A DNA stretch of 64,000 bases from contig QUFC01000004.1 in assembly GCA_003478355.1 (NCBI GenBank), positions 91,939-155,938 on the forward strand, given 5' to 3'. The notes below the pieces were generated by a model. That model had not been told where the DNA came from. It made no database searches and was given only the letters and a program-made list of their open reading frames with translations. Each line of letters opens with the position of its first letter. Position 1 is the stretch's first letter. A program made the translations under genes and the position numbers. Below, piece after piece: positions 1 through 10,128 of this stretch. This stretch comes from Lachnospiraceae bacterium AM48-27BH. Its GTDB lineage: Bacteria; Bacillota; Clostridia; Lachnospirales; Lachnospiraceae.

Positions 1-1
1 T

Positions 2-1087
2 GTGGACCAGAGGAAGGAACTCTGCGACGCCATGATCAGCCGCAGTTATATGAAAGAGGCTTATGGTCTGCTGAAGCAGTATTACTGCAAGATCGAGCCG
101 GAGAATTACCTGCGGATCTGCAGCCGTATGATCTTAGAACAGATGTATGACCAGGATGACCAGCTGCTGAACTGGGGATTTCTGGCATTTAAAAAGGGGT
201 ATACAGACCGGGTAGTGTTAGATTACCTGTGTGAGCATTACAATGGAACTTCCAGGCAGATGTACCAGATCCTGGCAAAAGCCGTGGGGTCCAGAGTGGA
301 AACTTATGATATGGAAGAACGTCTTCTGGCGCAGATGATGTTCTCTGGAAAGACAGACCAGATTGACCGGGTATTTTCTCTGTATATGAAGCGGAAAAAG
401 ACCAGCGATCTGTTGGTAAAGGCATATTTTACCCTGAAAAGCGCCCAGTATTTCTTATATGATGTTCCTGCGGATGATGAAGTATTCCGGTATTTAGAGA
501 GTATGGTTTACCGTACCGCGGAGAAGGAGAAACTGTCTACCATTTATCTGCTGGCCTTGAGCCGGTATTATGCCGGACTGGAGCGGTTAGATGGAGAGAG
601 AAGGACTCTGTGCCAGAAAATCGTGGATATTCTGCTGGCAGACGGTATGGTATTCCCGTATTTTAAGGATCTGGGCCGCCATGTGCGGATTCCTGAGGAT
701 ATTATGGACAAAGCCATGATCCAGTATGTGGGACAGAAGGATTCCAGAGTGGATCTTCAGATCCGGATCCTGCCGCAGGAGAAGGAATTCCACGGGGACA
801 GCATGAAACGGGTGTACCAGGGGATTTTTGTCCGCCAGAAGGTGTTGTTTGATGGTGAAAAGCTGGAATACCGGGTCTATGAGCTGAAAGGCGAACAGAA
901 GGTTCTGGTAACAGAAGGGACTGTCAGAGGAAACCAACAGGTGGAAGAGGAAAAAGAGAGCAGGTTTCATCTGCTTAATGAAATGTCCATGTGCTTAAAC
1001 CTGAAAGAAGAAGAGGGACTAAAAAGGGCCATGGAAACATATGTGAAAAAAACTGCTGTCATTGAACATGTGTTTGAGTTGATATAG
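2..1087 (+). CDS. DUF5717 family protein, C-terminal part (truncated by window edge)
   Basis: The frame is open from the left edge, so this is the last 361 residues of a longer protein that begins outside the window. Residues 1-240 look almost wholly alpha-helical, with repeated Leu/Tyr-rich helices of solenoid or TPR type. The last 120 or so become beta-rich, starting near RVDLQIRILPQEKEF. I assign it to DUF5717, a large Lachnospiraceae family of unknown function, from general resemblance and because a DUF5716-type gene starts 26 bases after its stop. No catalytic motif, membrane segment or signal is visible in this part. Biochemical role unknown. Confidence 0.7.
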   Translation: MDQRKELCDAMISRSYMKEAYGLLKQYYCKIEPENYLRICSRMILEQMYDQDDQLLNWGFLAFKKGYTDRVVLDYLCEHYNGTSRQMYQILAKAVGSRVETYDMEERLLAQMMFSGKTDQIDRVFSLYMKRKKTSDLLVKAYFTLKSAQYFLYDVPADDEVFRYLESMVYRTAEKEKLSTIYLLALSRYYAGLERLDGERRTLCQKIVDILLADGMVFPYFKDLGRHVRIPEDIMDKAMIQYVGQKDSRVDLQIRILPQEKEFHGDSMKRVYQGIFVRQKVLFDGEKLEYRVYELKGEQKVLVTEGTVRGNQQVEEEKESRFHLLNEMSMCLNLKEEEGLKRAMETYVKKTAVIEHVFELI

Positions 1088-1113
1088 AGAAGTAGTAAAC
1101 GAGGGGAACATCG

Positions 1114-2342
1114 ATGGATGGACTGATATTAGGATTGGATTTGTGTGATGGATACACACAACTGAGCTGCTGGGGGCGGGAAGAAAACTGGACCCTTCCA
1201 ACAGCAGTCTGCAGACAGAAGGACGGCGGATGGCTGATCGGGGAAACAGCTTATGCCACAGCTCTGGCTGGAGAGGGATCCGTGACGGATAAATTGATCC
1301 GGCTGGTACTGCAGGACGGATCTGACACGATTTATGGGGTGAAGTACCGTGCAGTGGATCTGTTAAAATGTTTTTTGGAACAGGTGTTTTCGCTGCCATT
1401 GGAAGAAGGAAAGACGGTAGACGGTTCTATGGTAAAAGAACTGGTGATTACAGTCCCGAAGATGAAGGCACGGCTGATGGACGGTCTGATGTATTGCGCA
1501 GACCAGTTAAAGATTCCAAGATCTCATGTTCATGTGATCAGCCACACAGAGGCGTTCATGTATTTTGTGTTGAGCCAGACCAGGGATGTGTGGAGCAACC
1601 ATGTGGGATTATTTGATCTTTCCGAGAAATGTCTGTGCTATTATGAGATGAAAGTACAGAAAAATATGGGCCAGGTAACGGCTGTGGCGGAGCGGGAGAA
1701 GTTAGAAGAAGGATTTGCCCTGGATATTTTGTCCGCACCGCAGGGCGTAAAGCTGGCGGATAAGATCTTATGCAGCTGTGGAGAGCGGCTTTTAGAGAAG
1801 AAGCTGTTTTCTTCCGTATTTTTAACGGGCAAAGGTTTTGAGACCCAGCAGTGGGCTGGCGAGTTCATGAAGATGCTGTGTAACCGCCGGAGAGTCTTTG
1901 TGGAGACGGTTCTATTTGCCCAGGGCGCGGCCTGCAAGGCAGTGGATCTGACCAGGGATAAAACCGCTTATCCGTACACCATGATCTGTGACGGCCGGTT
2001 GAATACACTGTGGCGGTAAAGGTGCAGCATCAGGATAAAGAAAAACAGCTGGTTTTAGCGGCAGCAGGAGATAGCTGGTATGATTCCAGAAGTGAAGTGG
2101 AACTGATCCTGGAAGATCAGAATTATATTGAGTTTTCCATTCTTCCGCAGGATGTACGGAAGAGAAGAACGGTGAAATTAGAGCTGGAGGGATTTCCGGT
2201 ACGGGATGATAAGAGCGTCCGGGTGTCTGTGCAGATTGGATTTTTAGATGAACGCACCATGGTAGTTGTAGTGAAGGATAAGGGCTTTGGAGAGTTTTAC
2301 CCGTCAACCGGTGCTTCCATCCGTCAAGAGGTTACGTTATGA
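1114..2342 (+). CDS. DUF5716 family protein, Hsp70/actin-fold ATPase-like (frameshifted in this sequence)
   Basis: Starts at ATG 1114 after a GAGGGGA ribosome site. The first 301 residues read like an Hsp70/actin-type nucleotide-binding fold: LGLDLCDGYTQLS near the N-terminus resembles the phosphate-1 loop, VGLFDLSEKCLCYYEM (about residue 168) the phosphate-2 loop, and SVFLTGKGFE (about 235) the adenosine motif. The frame stops at 2017-2019, but the other frame continues smoothly (VAVKVQHQDKEKQL onward) with a beta-rich C-terminal domain to 2342. Restoring one base near 2006-2008 gives a 409-residue protein. The stop overlaps the next gene's start, so the two are translationally coupled. Function unknown; the nucleotide-binding fold is inferred from motif shape. 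Confidence 0.72.
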
Positions 2343-3150
2343 GTGTGATTTTATGCAGGAGAGAGCGGGTTTCCCATCCATTTTTCATTGAGAGTCTGGG
2401 AATCCGCGTGGGATCGTCACAGGAGCTTTGCTATGCTTTTTACCATCATCCATTGTTATTGATCGATGATCTGATGGGACAGGATCTGATGGATTTTATC
2501 CGGGAAGAGTTAGGCATGGGAGCTACCGCAGGCCGGATGGAGAAATGGATCCGCAGCGGCGAGAATCCGGACGATGCCCTGATCATGTTTATGCAGGACT
2601 GTGACTATTACAGCAGCTTAGAGATCAGTCGTTTCCGCCAGCAGTTGGTCAGCTTGCGGAAATTGCCTACACTGGAATATGAGAAGAAAAAGGGCGACTG
2701 TCTGTTCGGATTCCGGCAGTACGGAAAGGCCATTGATATTTACCAGAAGATCCTGGAGATGTCCGATCATATGAAATGTGACGACAAATTTTTGGGACGG
2801 GTCTGGAATAACCTGGCTGTCTGCTATACCCGGATCTTCCAGTTTGGCAAAGCATGGATGCCTTTGAGAAGGCGTTTCTTCGGCTGAAGCAGGAAAAGAT
2901 CCTGGAATCCATGTATCAGATCACCTGCTTAAATCCCGGAAGCCGGTTGAAGGATCGTTATGAAGCTCTGGTGACACCTGAAAAACGGGAAATATGGGAC
3001 CAGGAGATCAAAGAAAAGGAAAAAGAAGCGGAAAACTGTGAGCAGTTAAGGGAATTAGAGCAGCTTTTTGCTGGTGACCCGGAGACGAGAATGAAAGAAG
3101 CCGCCAGACAGGTGGAAGCCTGGAAACAGGACTACCGGAGGATGGCGTAA
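2339..3150 (+). CDS. TPR-like hypothetical protein of the DUF5716/5717 unit (frameshifted)
   Basis: ATG 2339 overlaps the stop of the DUF5716 gene (ATGA arrangement). The frame breaks near 2861: FQFGKAW... stops at 2887, while the other frame reads MDAFEKAFLRLKQEKILE and runs to 3150. Restoring one A in GCATGGATG gives FGKAMDAFEKAF and a 270-residue protein. KKKGDCLFGFRQYGKAIDIYQKIL and WNNLAVCYTRIFQFGKAMDAFEKAF have the spacing of two tandem tetratricopeptide repeats (about residues 119-190). The C-terminus is a charged helix (KEKEKEAENCEQLRELEQLF). No signal or membrane segment. A protein-protein adaptor role is inferred only. Confidence 0.62.
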
Positions 3151-3210
3151 AAGTAGCCTAAGTGGCGGCATCCGCATAGGATAATAAGAGAAAACAAAAC
3201 GAGGTATGTT

Positions 3211-3987
3211 ATGTCTTATGTGGTTATGCTGGATGCCGGTCACGGAGGCTGGGATCCTGGCGCATCTTATTATGGGCGTCAGGAGAAAAATGACAATTTA
3301 AATCTGGCTCTTGCCGTTGGAAATATACTGGAACAGAAAGGGATTCCCGTAATTTACACCCGCACCAGCGATGTGTATCAGACGCCTTTTGAGAAGGCGG
3401 AGATGGCCAATCGCTCGGATGCGGATTTTTTTGTTTCATTTCACCGGAACGCTATGCCGGTGCCTGGGACGGCTTCAGGAATCGAGAGCCTGGTGTATGA
3501 AAATACAGGGGCAGCGGCAGTGCTGGCGAGAAATATCAATGAAGAATTAAAGGGAGCCGGATTTGCGGATCTGGGCGTGATCGAGAGACCGGGGCTGGTA
3601 GTGCTGAAAAGGACCCGGATGCCAGCCGTATTAGTGGAAGCTGGGTTTATTGACAATGAGGCAGATAACCGGCTGTTTGACCAGAATTTCACCGCCATTG
3701 CCCAGGCTATCGCTGATGGAATTCAGAAGGCCCTGGAGGAAGAGGAGGCCATGAAGCCGGAATATTATCAGATCCAGACAGGTGCTTACCGGAATCAGGA
3801 GCTGGCTACCCAGCAGCTGACCCAGTTAAAATCCCAGGGATTCCCGGCATTTTTAGTGTACGAGGATGGGCTTTATAAGGTGCGGGTCGGCGCATTCCTG
3901 AATCTGGATCATGCGGTGGCCATGGAGAAGAAACTGCGGGAGTATGGGTATAGTACGGTGATGGTGAAGAAGGCAGCGGTGTTATAA
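3211..3987 (+). CDS. N-acetylmuramoyl-L-alanine amidase with C-terminal SPOR domain
   Basis: Amidase_3-type zinc hydrolase that would cleave the lactyl-amide bond between muramic acid and the stem peptide. VMLDAGHGGWDPGA (about residues 4-17) carries the first zinc His, SFHRNAMP the later His, and VEAGFIDNEADN the C-terminal Glu region. Residues about 185-258 (YYQIQTGAYRNQELATQQL, then YKVRVGAFLNLDHAVAMEKKL) form a SPOR domain, which binds denuded glycan at division sites. At 258 residues it is compact, and no signal peptide is visible at ATG 3211 or upstream in frame. It would therefore need lysis, a non-classical route or a forespore/mother-cell role. It converges with the next peptidoglycan-related gene across an 8-base gap. 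Confidence 0.88.
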   Translation: MSYVVMLDAGHGGWDPGASYYGRQEKNDNLNLALAVGNILEQKGIPVIYTRTSDVYQTPFEKAEMANRSDADFFVSFHRNAMPVPGTASGIESLVYENTGAAAVLARNINEELKGAGFADLGVIERPGLVVLKRTRMPAVLVEAGFIDNEADNRLFDQNFTAIAQAIADGIQKALEEEEAMKPEYYQIQTGAYRNQELATQQLTQLKSQGFPAFLVYEDGLYKVRVGAFLNLDHAVAMEKKLREYGYSTVMVKKAAVL

Positions 3988-3995
3988 CAAGAATA

Positions 3996-5261
3996 TTATG
4001 TCAACTCCGCGATCCTTGTAATCCCCACATAAATGTGGGAAATCTTATACCAGGTGCGGAAATCCACCACACCTGTCTTGGGCAGCCCGAAAATGGACTG
4101 GAATTCTGACACGGCGGCGGCAGTTGCAGGACCGTAGAAGCCATCAGCGGCGACTCTTGGGATTGCAGTGTAGACAGAAGCGATGGCATCCAACTGCTCC
4201 TGCAGCTGTCGCACTTTGTCTCCGGAGGAACCAAGAGTCAGATCATAACCTGGCCAGGAGGCAGGAATGCCGGAGATCTGCTCTGCAGTGTTGATGTAGA
4301 TGCTGGAGCCGTAGTAATGGCGCAGGATCTCAATAGGGCTGTAACCGCGCTCACCCAGGGAGCAGGATCCCCATTGTGTCATCCAGTTTGGACAGCTAAC
4401 CTTCCGCCCATCACAGTATTGGGTTAAAATCGGTTGTTTCACATCTGGTCTTGATAAATAATTATCAAAGATTTCATCCACGGTCAGAGAAATGCTCTCA
4501 AAAATATTCCGTCCATAGATCCATTTGTGGTCAAAGGCGGTGGAAGAAGTGATGGTGAAATCATATCCCTGGTTCCGGTACCATTCGGTGTAGACCCGGT
4601 TCAGGGTGAAAGACATGATAGCTAACACATTGGCAGTGATAGAAGCCTGGGGCCAGGTGGCGTAGATCTCGCTGGAGGCTACATTTTTGATATAATCACG
4701 ATAAGGAACGTAATAATCTTTGGCGGAGCGGTCAGAGGGGACTCCATCGTGGACAACAATGGTCTGGGGAACCACCACCCGGCTTAAGACGATTTCGCCG
4801 GATTCATAGACTGGCTTTACCTCAGTTTCTGCGATTTTTGGAGGATAATTACCATATAAGGTATGTTCCGGGATGACTACAGGGTCTGGAAGTGGCTCTG
4901 GGTCCTCCTCAGGCTCTAAAGCTACCGGCTGAATGGCAAGGGAGTCCGGGAGAATCTCTGTACCGGAGATCTGCCTTGGCTTAAAGCCTGGGGCTGTGAT
5001 CTCCAGATCATAAGGTGCGTAAGGCATGGGGCTTCCTGGAACCAGGCTGTAAGAGAGCTCCGGTGCGTCCAGGGCTACCTGGGGTGTCTGACCAGAAAGA
5101 TTGGTGGAGACCTCTTCGATGGTCTGCGCTGGACGATTGGTGTGGGAGATCCGTACCGTGGCGCCGGTGATGGGAAAATGGTTGATGATGGAGACCACAT
5201 GGACCTGAAGGCTTCCACGGCTGGTAAGGTCGGTGGAACAGGAAGATACGAGATGATTCAT
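3996..5261 (-). CDS. SpoIID-like and peptidoglycan-binding domain protein
   Basis: A 421-residue protein. The N-terminal third is beta-rich and resembles a carboxypeptidase-regulatory fold (VHVVSIINHFPITGATVRI, APYDLEITAPGFKPRQI), then a Pro/Glu linker near 120-135. The centre (YIKNVASSEIYATWPQASI, about residues 188-206, followed by LNRVYTEWYRNQGYDF and ILTQYCDG) resembles the SpoIID/LytB amidase-activator domain. The last 70 or so residues (LTLGSSGDKVRQLQEQLDAI ... VDFRTWYKIS) are a PG_binding_1 domain. No signal peptide at MNHLVSSCSTD. The ribosome site AAAGGAG sits inside a small inverted repeat (AGAAAG/CTTTCT). A partner role for the neighbouring amidase is inferred from domains and adjacency. 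Confidence 0.7.
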   Translation of the reverse strand: MNHLVSSCSTDLTSRGSLQVHVVSIINHFPITGATVRISHTNRPAQTIEEVSTNLSGQTPQVALDAPELSYSLVPGSPMPYAPYDLEITAPGFKPRQISGTEILPDSLAIQPVALEPEEDPEPLPDPVVIPEHTLYGNYPPKIAETEVKPVYESGEIVLSRVVVPQTIVVHDGVPSDRSAKDYYVPYRDYIKNVASSEIYATWPQASITANVLAIMSFTLNRVYTEWYRNQGYDFTITSSTAFDHKWIYGRNIFESISLTVDEIFDNYLSRPDVKQPILTQYCDGRKVSCPNWMTQWGSCSLGERGYSPIEILRHYYGSSIYINTAEQISGIPASWPGYDLTLGSSGDKVRQLQEQLDAIASVYTAIPRVAADGFYGPATAAAVSEFQSIFGLPKTGVVDFRTWYKISHIYVGITRIAELT

Positions 5262-5318
5262 GAGAAAGCTCCTTTCTGGACATGGAGATGGACCTGTGTG
5301 CGCTCACGGACGTTCGAC

Positions 5319-5340
5319 TTGAATTTGGAGGGAAATTCAA
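5319..5340. repeat. Short inverted repeat upstream of carA
   Basis: TTGAATTT (5319-5326) and AAATTCAA (5333-5340) are perfect 8-base complements around a GGAGGG loop, followed at once by GGAG-T-CTCC. It lies in the gap between the minus-strand gene starting at 5261 and carA. Either strand could use it. No T-run follows, so it is not a clear terminator. Confidence 0.4.
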
Positions 5341-5459
5341 GGAGTCTCCGAGAAGCGCAGACTGGTCGGATCATGGTGATTGATATAGGTTATCAGGAAG
5401 CAGGGGAAAATATGCCAGATATGGTACAAAATTAAAAACAATATTTTTAAAAAAAGTGG

Positions 5460-5488
5460 TTGAAAAAATATGGATCATCATGTATAAT
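5460..5488 (+). promoter_or_regulatory. Putative carA promoter
   Basis: TTGAAA (5460-5465), 17 bases, then TATAAT (5483-5488). The leader to the carA start is only about 60 bases and shows no terminator/antiterminator pair, so PyrR-type attenuation is not apparent. Confidence 0.75.
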
Positions 5489-5553
5489 GCTATCAATTTA
5501 GGCCAAAATGCCTTGATGCAATTTCACAACAAAAGAAAGGAATGGAGCCCCCT

Positions 5554-6699
5554 ATGAAAGCATTTCTGATTCTGGAAGACGGGACCGTATTTGAAGGAAC
5601 AAGTATTGGTTATCCGAAAGAAGTGATCAGCGAAATCGTATTTAATACCTCAATGACCGGTTATCTGGAGGTCCTCACCGATCCGTCCTATGCGGGACAG
5701 GCAGTGGTGATGACCTATCCTTTAATTGGTAATTATGGTATTTGTCATGAAGATATGGAATCTTTAAAACCGTGGCCAGATGGCTATATTGTCAGAGAAT
5801 TATCTAGAATCCCCAGCAATTTCAGAAGCGAGGATACCATCCAGCATTTCTTAGAAAGTAATCATATTCCAGGTATCAGTGGTATCGATACAAGAGCCCT
5901 TACAAAAATTTTAAGAGAAAAAGGAACCATGAATGGCATGATCACCACCAAGGTGTATGAAGATCTGTCAGAACCGATCAGCCGTATGAAACAGTACACG
6001 GTAAAAGGTGTGGTAAAAGCAACCTCCTGTAAGGAAGCTTATGTCTTAAATCCGACCGATCCGGCGGCAGAGACGATTTCTGTAAGAACAGCAGAAAAGC
6101 CGGAGAGCTTAAAGACCAGAGAGGGAGAGGGCAAAAAGGTAGCGCTCTTAGATCTGGGAGCTAAGAAAAATATCGCCCAGTCCCTGATCGAACGGGGATG
6201 TGAGGTGACGGTATATCCGTGCGACACAAAAGCAGAGGACATCTTAAAGACCAATCCGGATGGAATCATGTTATCCAACGGCCCTGGAGATCCAAAGGAA
6301 AATGTGGAGATCATCAAAGAGATCCGCAAATTATACGAATCGAATGTTCCGATCTTCGCGATCTGCCTGGGACATCAGCTGATGGCTCTGGCTACAGGCG
6401 CAGATACTTATAAGTTAAAGTATGGCCATCGTGGAGGAAATCATCCGGTGAAAGACTTATCCACAGGAAGAGTGTACATTTCTTCCCAGAACCACGGCTA
6501 TGCAGTGGATACGGACAGTCTGGACCCGAATATCGCTGTTCCGGCCTTTGTCAATGTCAATGACGGAACCAATGAGGGGTTAAAATACACAGGAAAGAAC
6601 ATTTTCACCGTTCAGTATCACCCGGAAGCCTGCCCAGGACCGCAGGATTCCAGCTATCTGTTTGACCGATTCTTAAAGATGATGGAGGTAAATGACTAA
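5554..6699 (+). CDS. carA: Carbamoyl-phosphate synthase small subunit
   Basis: Glutamine amidotransferase subunit that supplies ammonia from glutamine to CarB for carbamoyl phosphate, used for pyrimidines and arginine. It has the small-chain N-terminal domain ([19 protein letters not shown]) and a class I GATase domain with the nucleophile Cys271 in FAICLGHQ and His356/Glu358 in QYHPEA. Length 381 matches the family. ATG 5554 is chosen over ATG 5542 because GGAG ends 6 bases before it and the family starts at [10 protein letters not shown]. Its TAA overlaps the carB ATG by one base, so the two are coupled. Confidence 0.96.
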   Translation: MKAFLILEDGTVFEGTSIGYPKEVISEIVFNTSMTGYLEVLTDPSYAGQAVVMTYPLIGNYGICHEDMESLKPWPDGYIVRELSRIPSNFRSEDTIQHFLESNHIPGISGIDTRALTKILREKGTMNGMITTKVYEDLSEPISRMKQYTVKGVVKATSCKEAYVLNPTDPAAETISVRTAEKPESLKTREGEGKKVALLDLGAKKNIAQSLIERGCEVTVYPCDTKAEDILKTNPDGIMLSNGPGDPKENVEIIKEIRKLYESNVPIFAICLGHQLMALATGADTYKLKYGHRGGNHPVKDLSTGRVYISSQNHGYAVDTDSLDPNIAVPAFVNVNDGTNEGLKYTGKNIFTVQYHPEACPGPQDSSYLFDRFLKMMEVND

Positions 6700-9600
6700 T
6701 GCCGAAGAATCCTGATATCAAAAAAGTACTGGTGCTTGGCTCTGGCCCGATCGTCATCGGACAGGCTGCGGAATTTGACTATGCGGGAACCCAGGCGTGC
6801 CGTTCCCTGAAAGAAGAAGGAATCGAGGTTGTTCTGTTAAACTCAAACCCGGCAACCATTATGACCGATAAGGATATCGCAGATCATGTCTACATTGAGC
6901 CGCTGACCCTGGAAGTGGTGGAGCAGCTGATCTTAAAAGAGAAGCCGGATAGTGTGCTGCCGACCCTGGGCGGCCAGGCGGGACTGAATCTGGCTATGGA
7001 GCTGGAAGAAGCCGGATTTTTAAAGGAGCACAATGTCCGTCTGATCGGAACCACGGCCCAGACCATCAAAAAGGCAGAGGACCGTCTGGAGTTTAAAGAG
7101 ACCATGGAGAAGATCGGTGAGCCGGTGGCACCTTCCAAGGTAGTAGAGACGGTGGAGGACGGTATTGAATTTACCAACAGTATCGGTTATCCGGTGGTTC
7201 TGCGTCCGGCTTACACCTTAGGCGGCAGCGGCGGCGGAATCGCCCATGACCAGGAAGAACTGGTGGAGATTTTATCCAACGGTCTTCGTCTGTCCCGTGT
7301 GGGCCAGGTACTGGTGGAGCGGTGCATCGCAGGCTGGAAAGAGATCGAGTACGAGGTAATGCGTGATGGCGCCGGAAATGTGATCACCGTCTGCAACATG
7401 GAAAATATCGATCCGGTTGGTGTTCATACCGGTGACAGTATTGTTGTGGCGCCATCCCAGACCTTAGGGGACAAGGAGTACCAGATGCTGCGTACTTCTG
7501 CATTAAATATCATCACGGAGTTAGGCATTACTGGAGGCTGCAACGTGCAGTACGCCCTGCATCCGACGACCTTTGAGTACTGTGTTATCGAGGTGAATCC
7601 GCGTGTCAGCCGTTCTTCCGCTCTGGCTTCCAAGGCTACTGGCTATCCAATCGCTAAGGTAGCGGCAAAGATCGCTTTAGGATATACACTGGATGAGATT
7701 AAAAATGCAGTAACGAAGAAGACATATGCAAGCTTCGAGCCAATGCTGGACTACTGCGTTGTTAAAATGCCGAGACTGCCATTTGATAAATTTATCAGCG
7801 CTGAGAGAAAATTAGGAACCCAGATGAAGGCAACCGGTGAGGTCATGAGCATCTGTACCAATTTCGAAGGTGGTCTGATGAAGGCCATCCGTTCCCTGGA
7901 GCAGCATGTAGACTGCCTGCTTTCCTACGATTCTCCGAACTGGATGAGGAAGCGCTGACAAACCAGTTAAAGGTAGTAGACGACCGCCGGATCTGGGTGA
8001 TTGCCGAGGCTCTGCGCCGTGGATTCAGCTATGAGAAGATCCATGAGATTACAAAAATTGATAACTGGTTTATTGACAAGCTGGCTATTATTGTGGAGAT
8101 GGAAGAAGCACTGAAAAACGGTCCGCTGACTCCGGAATTATTAAAAGAAGCAAAACGGATCGAATTCCCGGATAATGTGATCGCCAGACTGACCGGCAAG
8201 AGCCAGGAAGAGATCAAGGCCATGAGAAAAGCCAATGGAATCGTGGCGGCTTATAAGATGGTAGATACCTGTGCGGCAGAATTCGCGGCAGAGACTCCAT
8301 ATTATTACTCCTGCTTCGGCAGCCAGAATGAGGTGGCAGAGACCAGCGGGAAGAAGAAGGTACTGGTGCTTGGTTCTGGTCCGATCCGTATTGGACAGGG
8401 TATTGAGTTCGATTTCTGTTCCGTACACAGCACATGGGCATTTTCCAAAGAAGGCTACGAGACGATCATCGTTAATAATAACCCGGAGACGGTCAGCACC
8501 GACTTCGATATTGCCGATAAGCTGTATTTTGAGCCTTTGACTGCAGAGGATGTGGAGTCGATTGTGGATATCGAGAAACCAGATGGCGCAGTAGTGCAGT
8601 TCGGTGGACAGACAGCGATCAAATTGACCGAAGCCCTGATGAAGATGGGCGTTCCGATCCTTGGAACGGCAGCAGAAGATGTAGATGCAGCAGAAGATCG
8701 TGAATTGTTTGACAAGATTCTGGAAAAATGCCAGATCCCAAGACCGGCAGGCCACACGGTATTTACTGCGGAAGAGGCAAAGCAGGCAGCAGCAGAGCTG
8801 GGCTATCCGGTTCTGGTAAGACCGTCCTACGTTCTTGGCGGACAGGGTATGCAGATCTGCATCAATGACCACGATGTAGATGAGTTTATCGGAATTATTA
8901 ACCAGATCGCACAGGATCACCCGATTCTGGTTGATAAATATATTGTAGGAAAAGAGATCGAGGTAGATGCGGTCTGCGACGGCACCGATATCCTGATTCC
9001 TGGTATCATGGAACATATCGAGCGTACCGGTATTCATTCCGGTGACAGTATCTCCGTATATCCGGCGCCAAGCATTACTCCGTCCATTGAGGCGAAATTA
9101 GTTGACTACACGGAGAAACTGGCGAGAGCCCTTCATGTGAAAGGCATGATCAATATCCAGTTTATCGTGTCAGGCGAGGAAGTTTACATCATTGAGGTAA
9201 ACCCGCGTTCCTCCAGAACAGTGCCATACATCAGCAAGGTAACCGGAATCCCGATCGTTCCGCTGGCTACTCAGGTGATCTGTGGTCACACCATCCGGGA
9301 ACTGGGCTACACACCGGGCTTACAGAAGAAGGCTGACTATATCGCTATTAAGATGCCGGTATTCTCCTTCGAGAAGATCCACGGAGCTGATATCAGCCTT
9401 GGACCGGAGATGAAGTCCACCGGTGAATGTCTGGGTATTGCCAAGACTTTTAATGAGGCTCTTTACAAAGCCTTTGAGGGAGCAGGGATCAAACTGCCAA
9501 AACACAAAAACATGATCATTACGGTCCGTGACGAGGATAAGAAAGATATAGTGGATATCGCCAGAAGATTCCAGAATGTGGGCTATCGCATTTTCGCCAC

Positions 9601-9895
9601 CAAAGGCACTGCGAAAGTATTAAATGACAATGGAGTGAAGGCATTAGAGGTTCACAAGATCGAGCAGGAGTCTCCAAACCTGTTAGACCTGATCCTGGGT
9701 CATGAGATCGATCTTGTCATCGATATCCCGCAGCAGGGAGCAGAAAGGAGCCACGATGGATTTGTGATCCGTCGGAATGCCATCGAGACAGGTGTGAATG
9801 TATTAACTGCATTAGATACCGCTGCGGCGCTGGCAACCAGCCTGGAGAACCGGGCGAAGGAACTGTCGCTGATCGATATTGCTACGGTGCAGTAA
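6699..9895 (+). CDS. carB: Carbamoyl-phosphate synthase large subunit (one-base frameshift in this sequence)
   Basis: Catalytic subunit with two ATP-grasp halves, an oligomerisation domain between them and a C-terminal allosteric MGS-like domain. The duplicated nucleotide-binding motifs [13 protein letters not shown] (first half) and [14 protein letters not shown] (second half) are clear. The frame that starts at ATG 6699 ends at 7958 in [14 protein letters not shown], but the other frame continues [20 protein letters not shown] through to 9895. Restoring one T near 7931 (SYDFSELDEE) gives 1065 residues, the family's usual length. carB is normally needed for pyrimidine synthesis, so a sequence error is more likely than a pseudogene. 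Confidence 0.93.
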
Positions 9896-9915
9896 AATAG
9901 GGAAAAGGTAGAGGG

Positions 9916-9948
9916 GCTGCCGCATGAAAAATGCGGCGGCTTCTTTTG
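9916..9948 (+). terminator. Rho-independent terminator of carAB
   Basis: GGCTGCCGCAT and ATGCGGCGGCT form a GC-rich stem around a GAAAA-type loop, followed by TTCTTTTGTTT. Confidence 0.88.
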
Positions 9949-10061
9949 TTTAAACACATATGGTTATTATAGATTTGTATTACGCTGAGAAAGTGAGTAA
10001 AACATAGAAAAGAAAGGGGTTGAAATTTTCGTGGAAATAGCATATCATAATATTAACAGGA

Positions 10062-10115
10062 CTCCCCGCACCTCTCACGTAAGTGATGTGTCCCATGGGG
10101 AGACATTTTTATTTT
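10062..10115 (+). ncRNA. Hairpin leader upstream of the Abi_2 remnant (possible abiF-type RNA)
   Basis: Stacked helices can be paired by eye: CTCCCC 10062-10067 with GGGGAG 10097-10102, GCAC 10068-10071 with GTGT 10088-10091, and TCAC 10075-10078 with GTGA 10083-10086, closed by a GUAA (GNRA) tetraloop. CCCATGGG (10092-10099) offers an alternative helix. A T-rich tract (ACATTTTTATTTT) follows, so it could also terminate. A possible promoter, TTGAAA at about 10019 with TATCATAAT, lies just upstream. A structured RNA motif named abiF has been described upstream of Abi_2 genes; this could be a member, but no covariance search was possible. Confidence 0.5.
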
Positions 10116-10128
10116 AGGAGAAATAATT

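Noticed and set aside
5489..5553. Pyrimidine-responsive attenuator before carA
   Set aside because: The leader is only about 65 bases and shows no terminator/antiterminator pair or PyrR-binding loop.
8141..9037. Long minus-strand frame of 298 codons
   Set aside because: It lies wholly antisense to carB, has no ribosome site and no recognisable domain.
6699..9895. Reading carB as two separate genes (6699-7958 and 7997-9895)
   Set aside because: The second piece starts inside the conserved linker and the two join without loss after adding one base; the total then matches CarB length.
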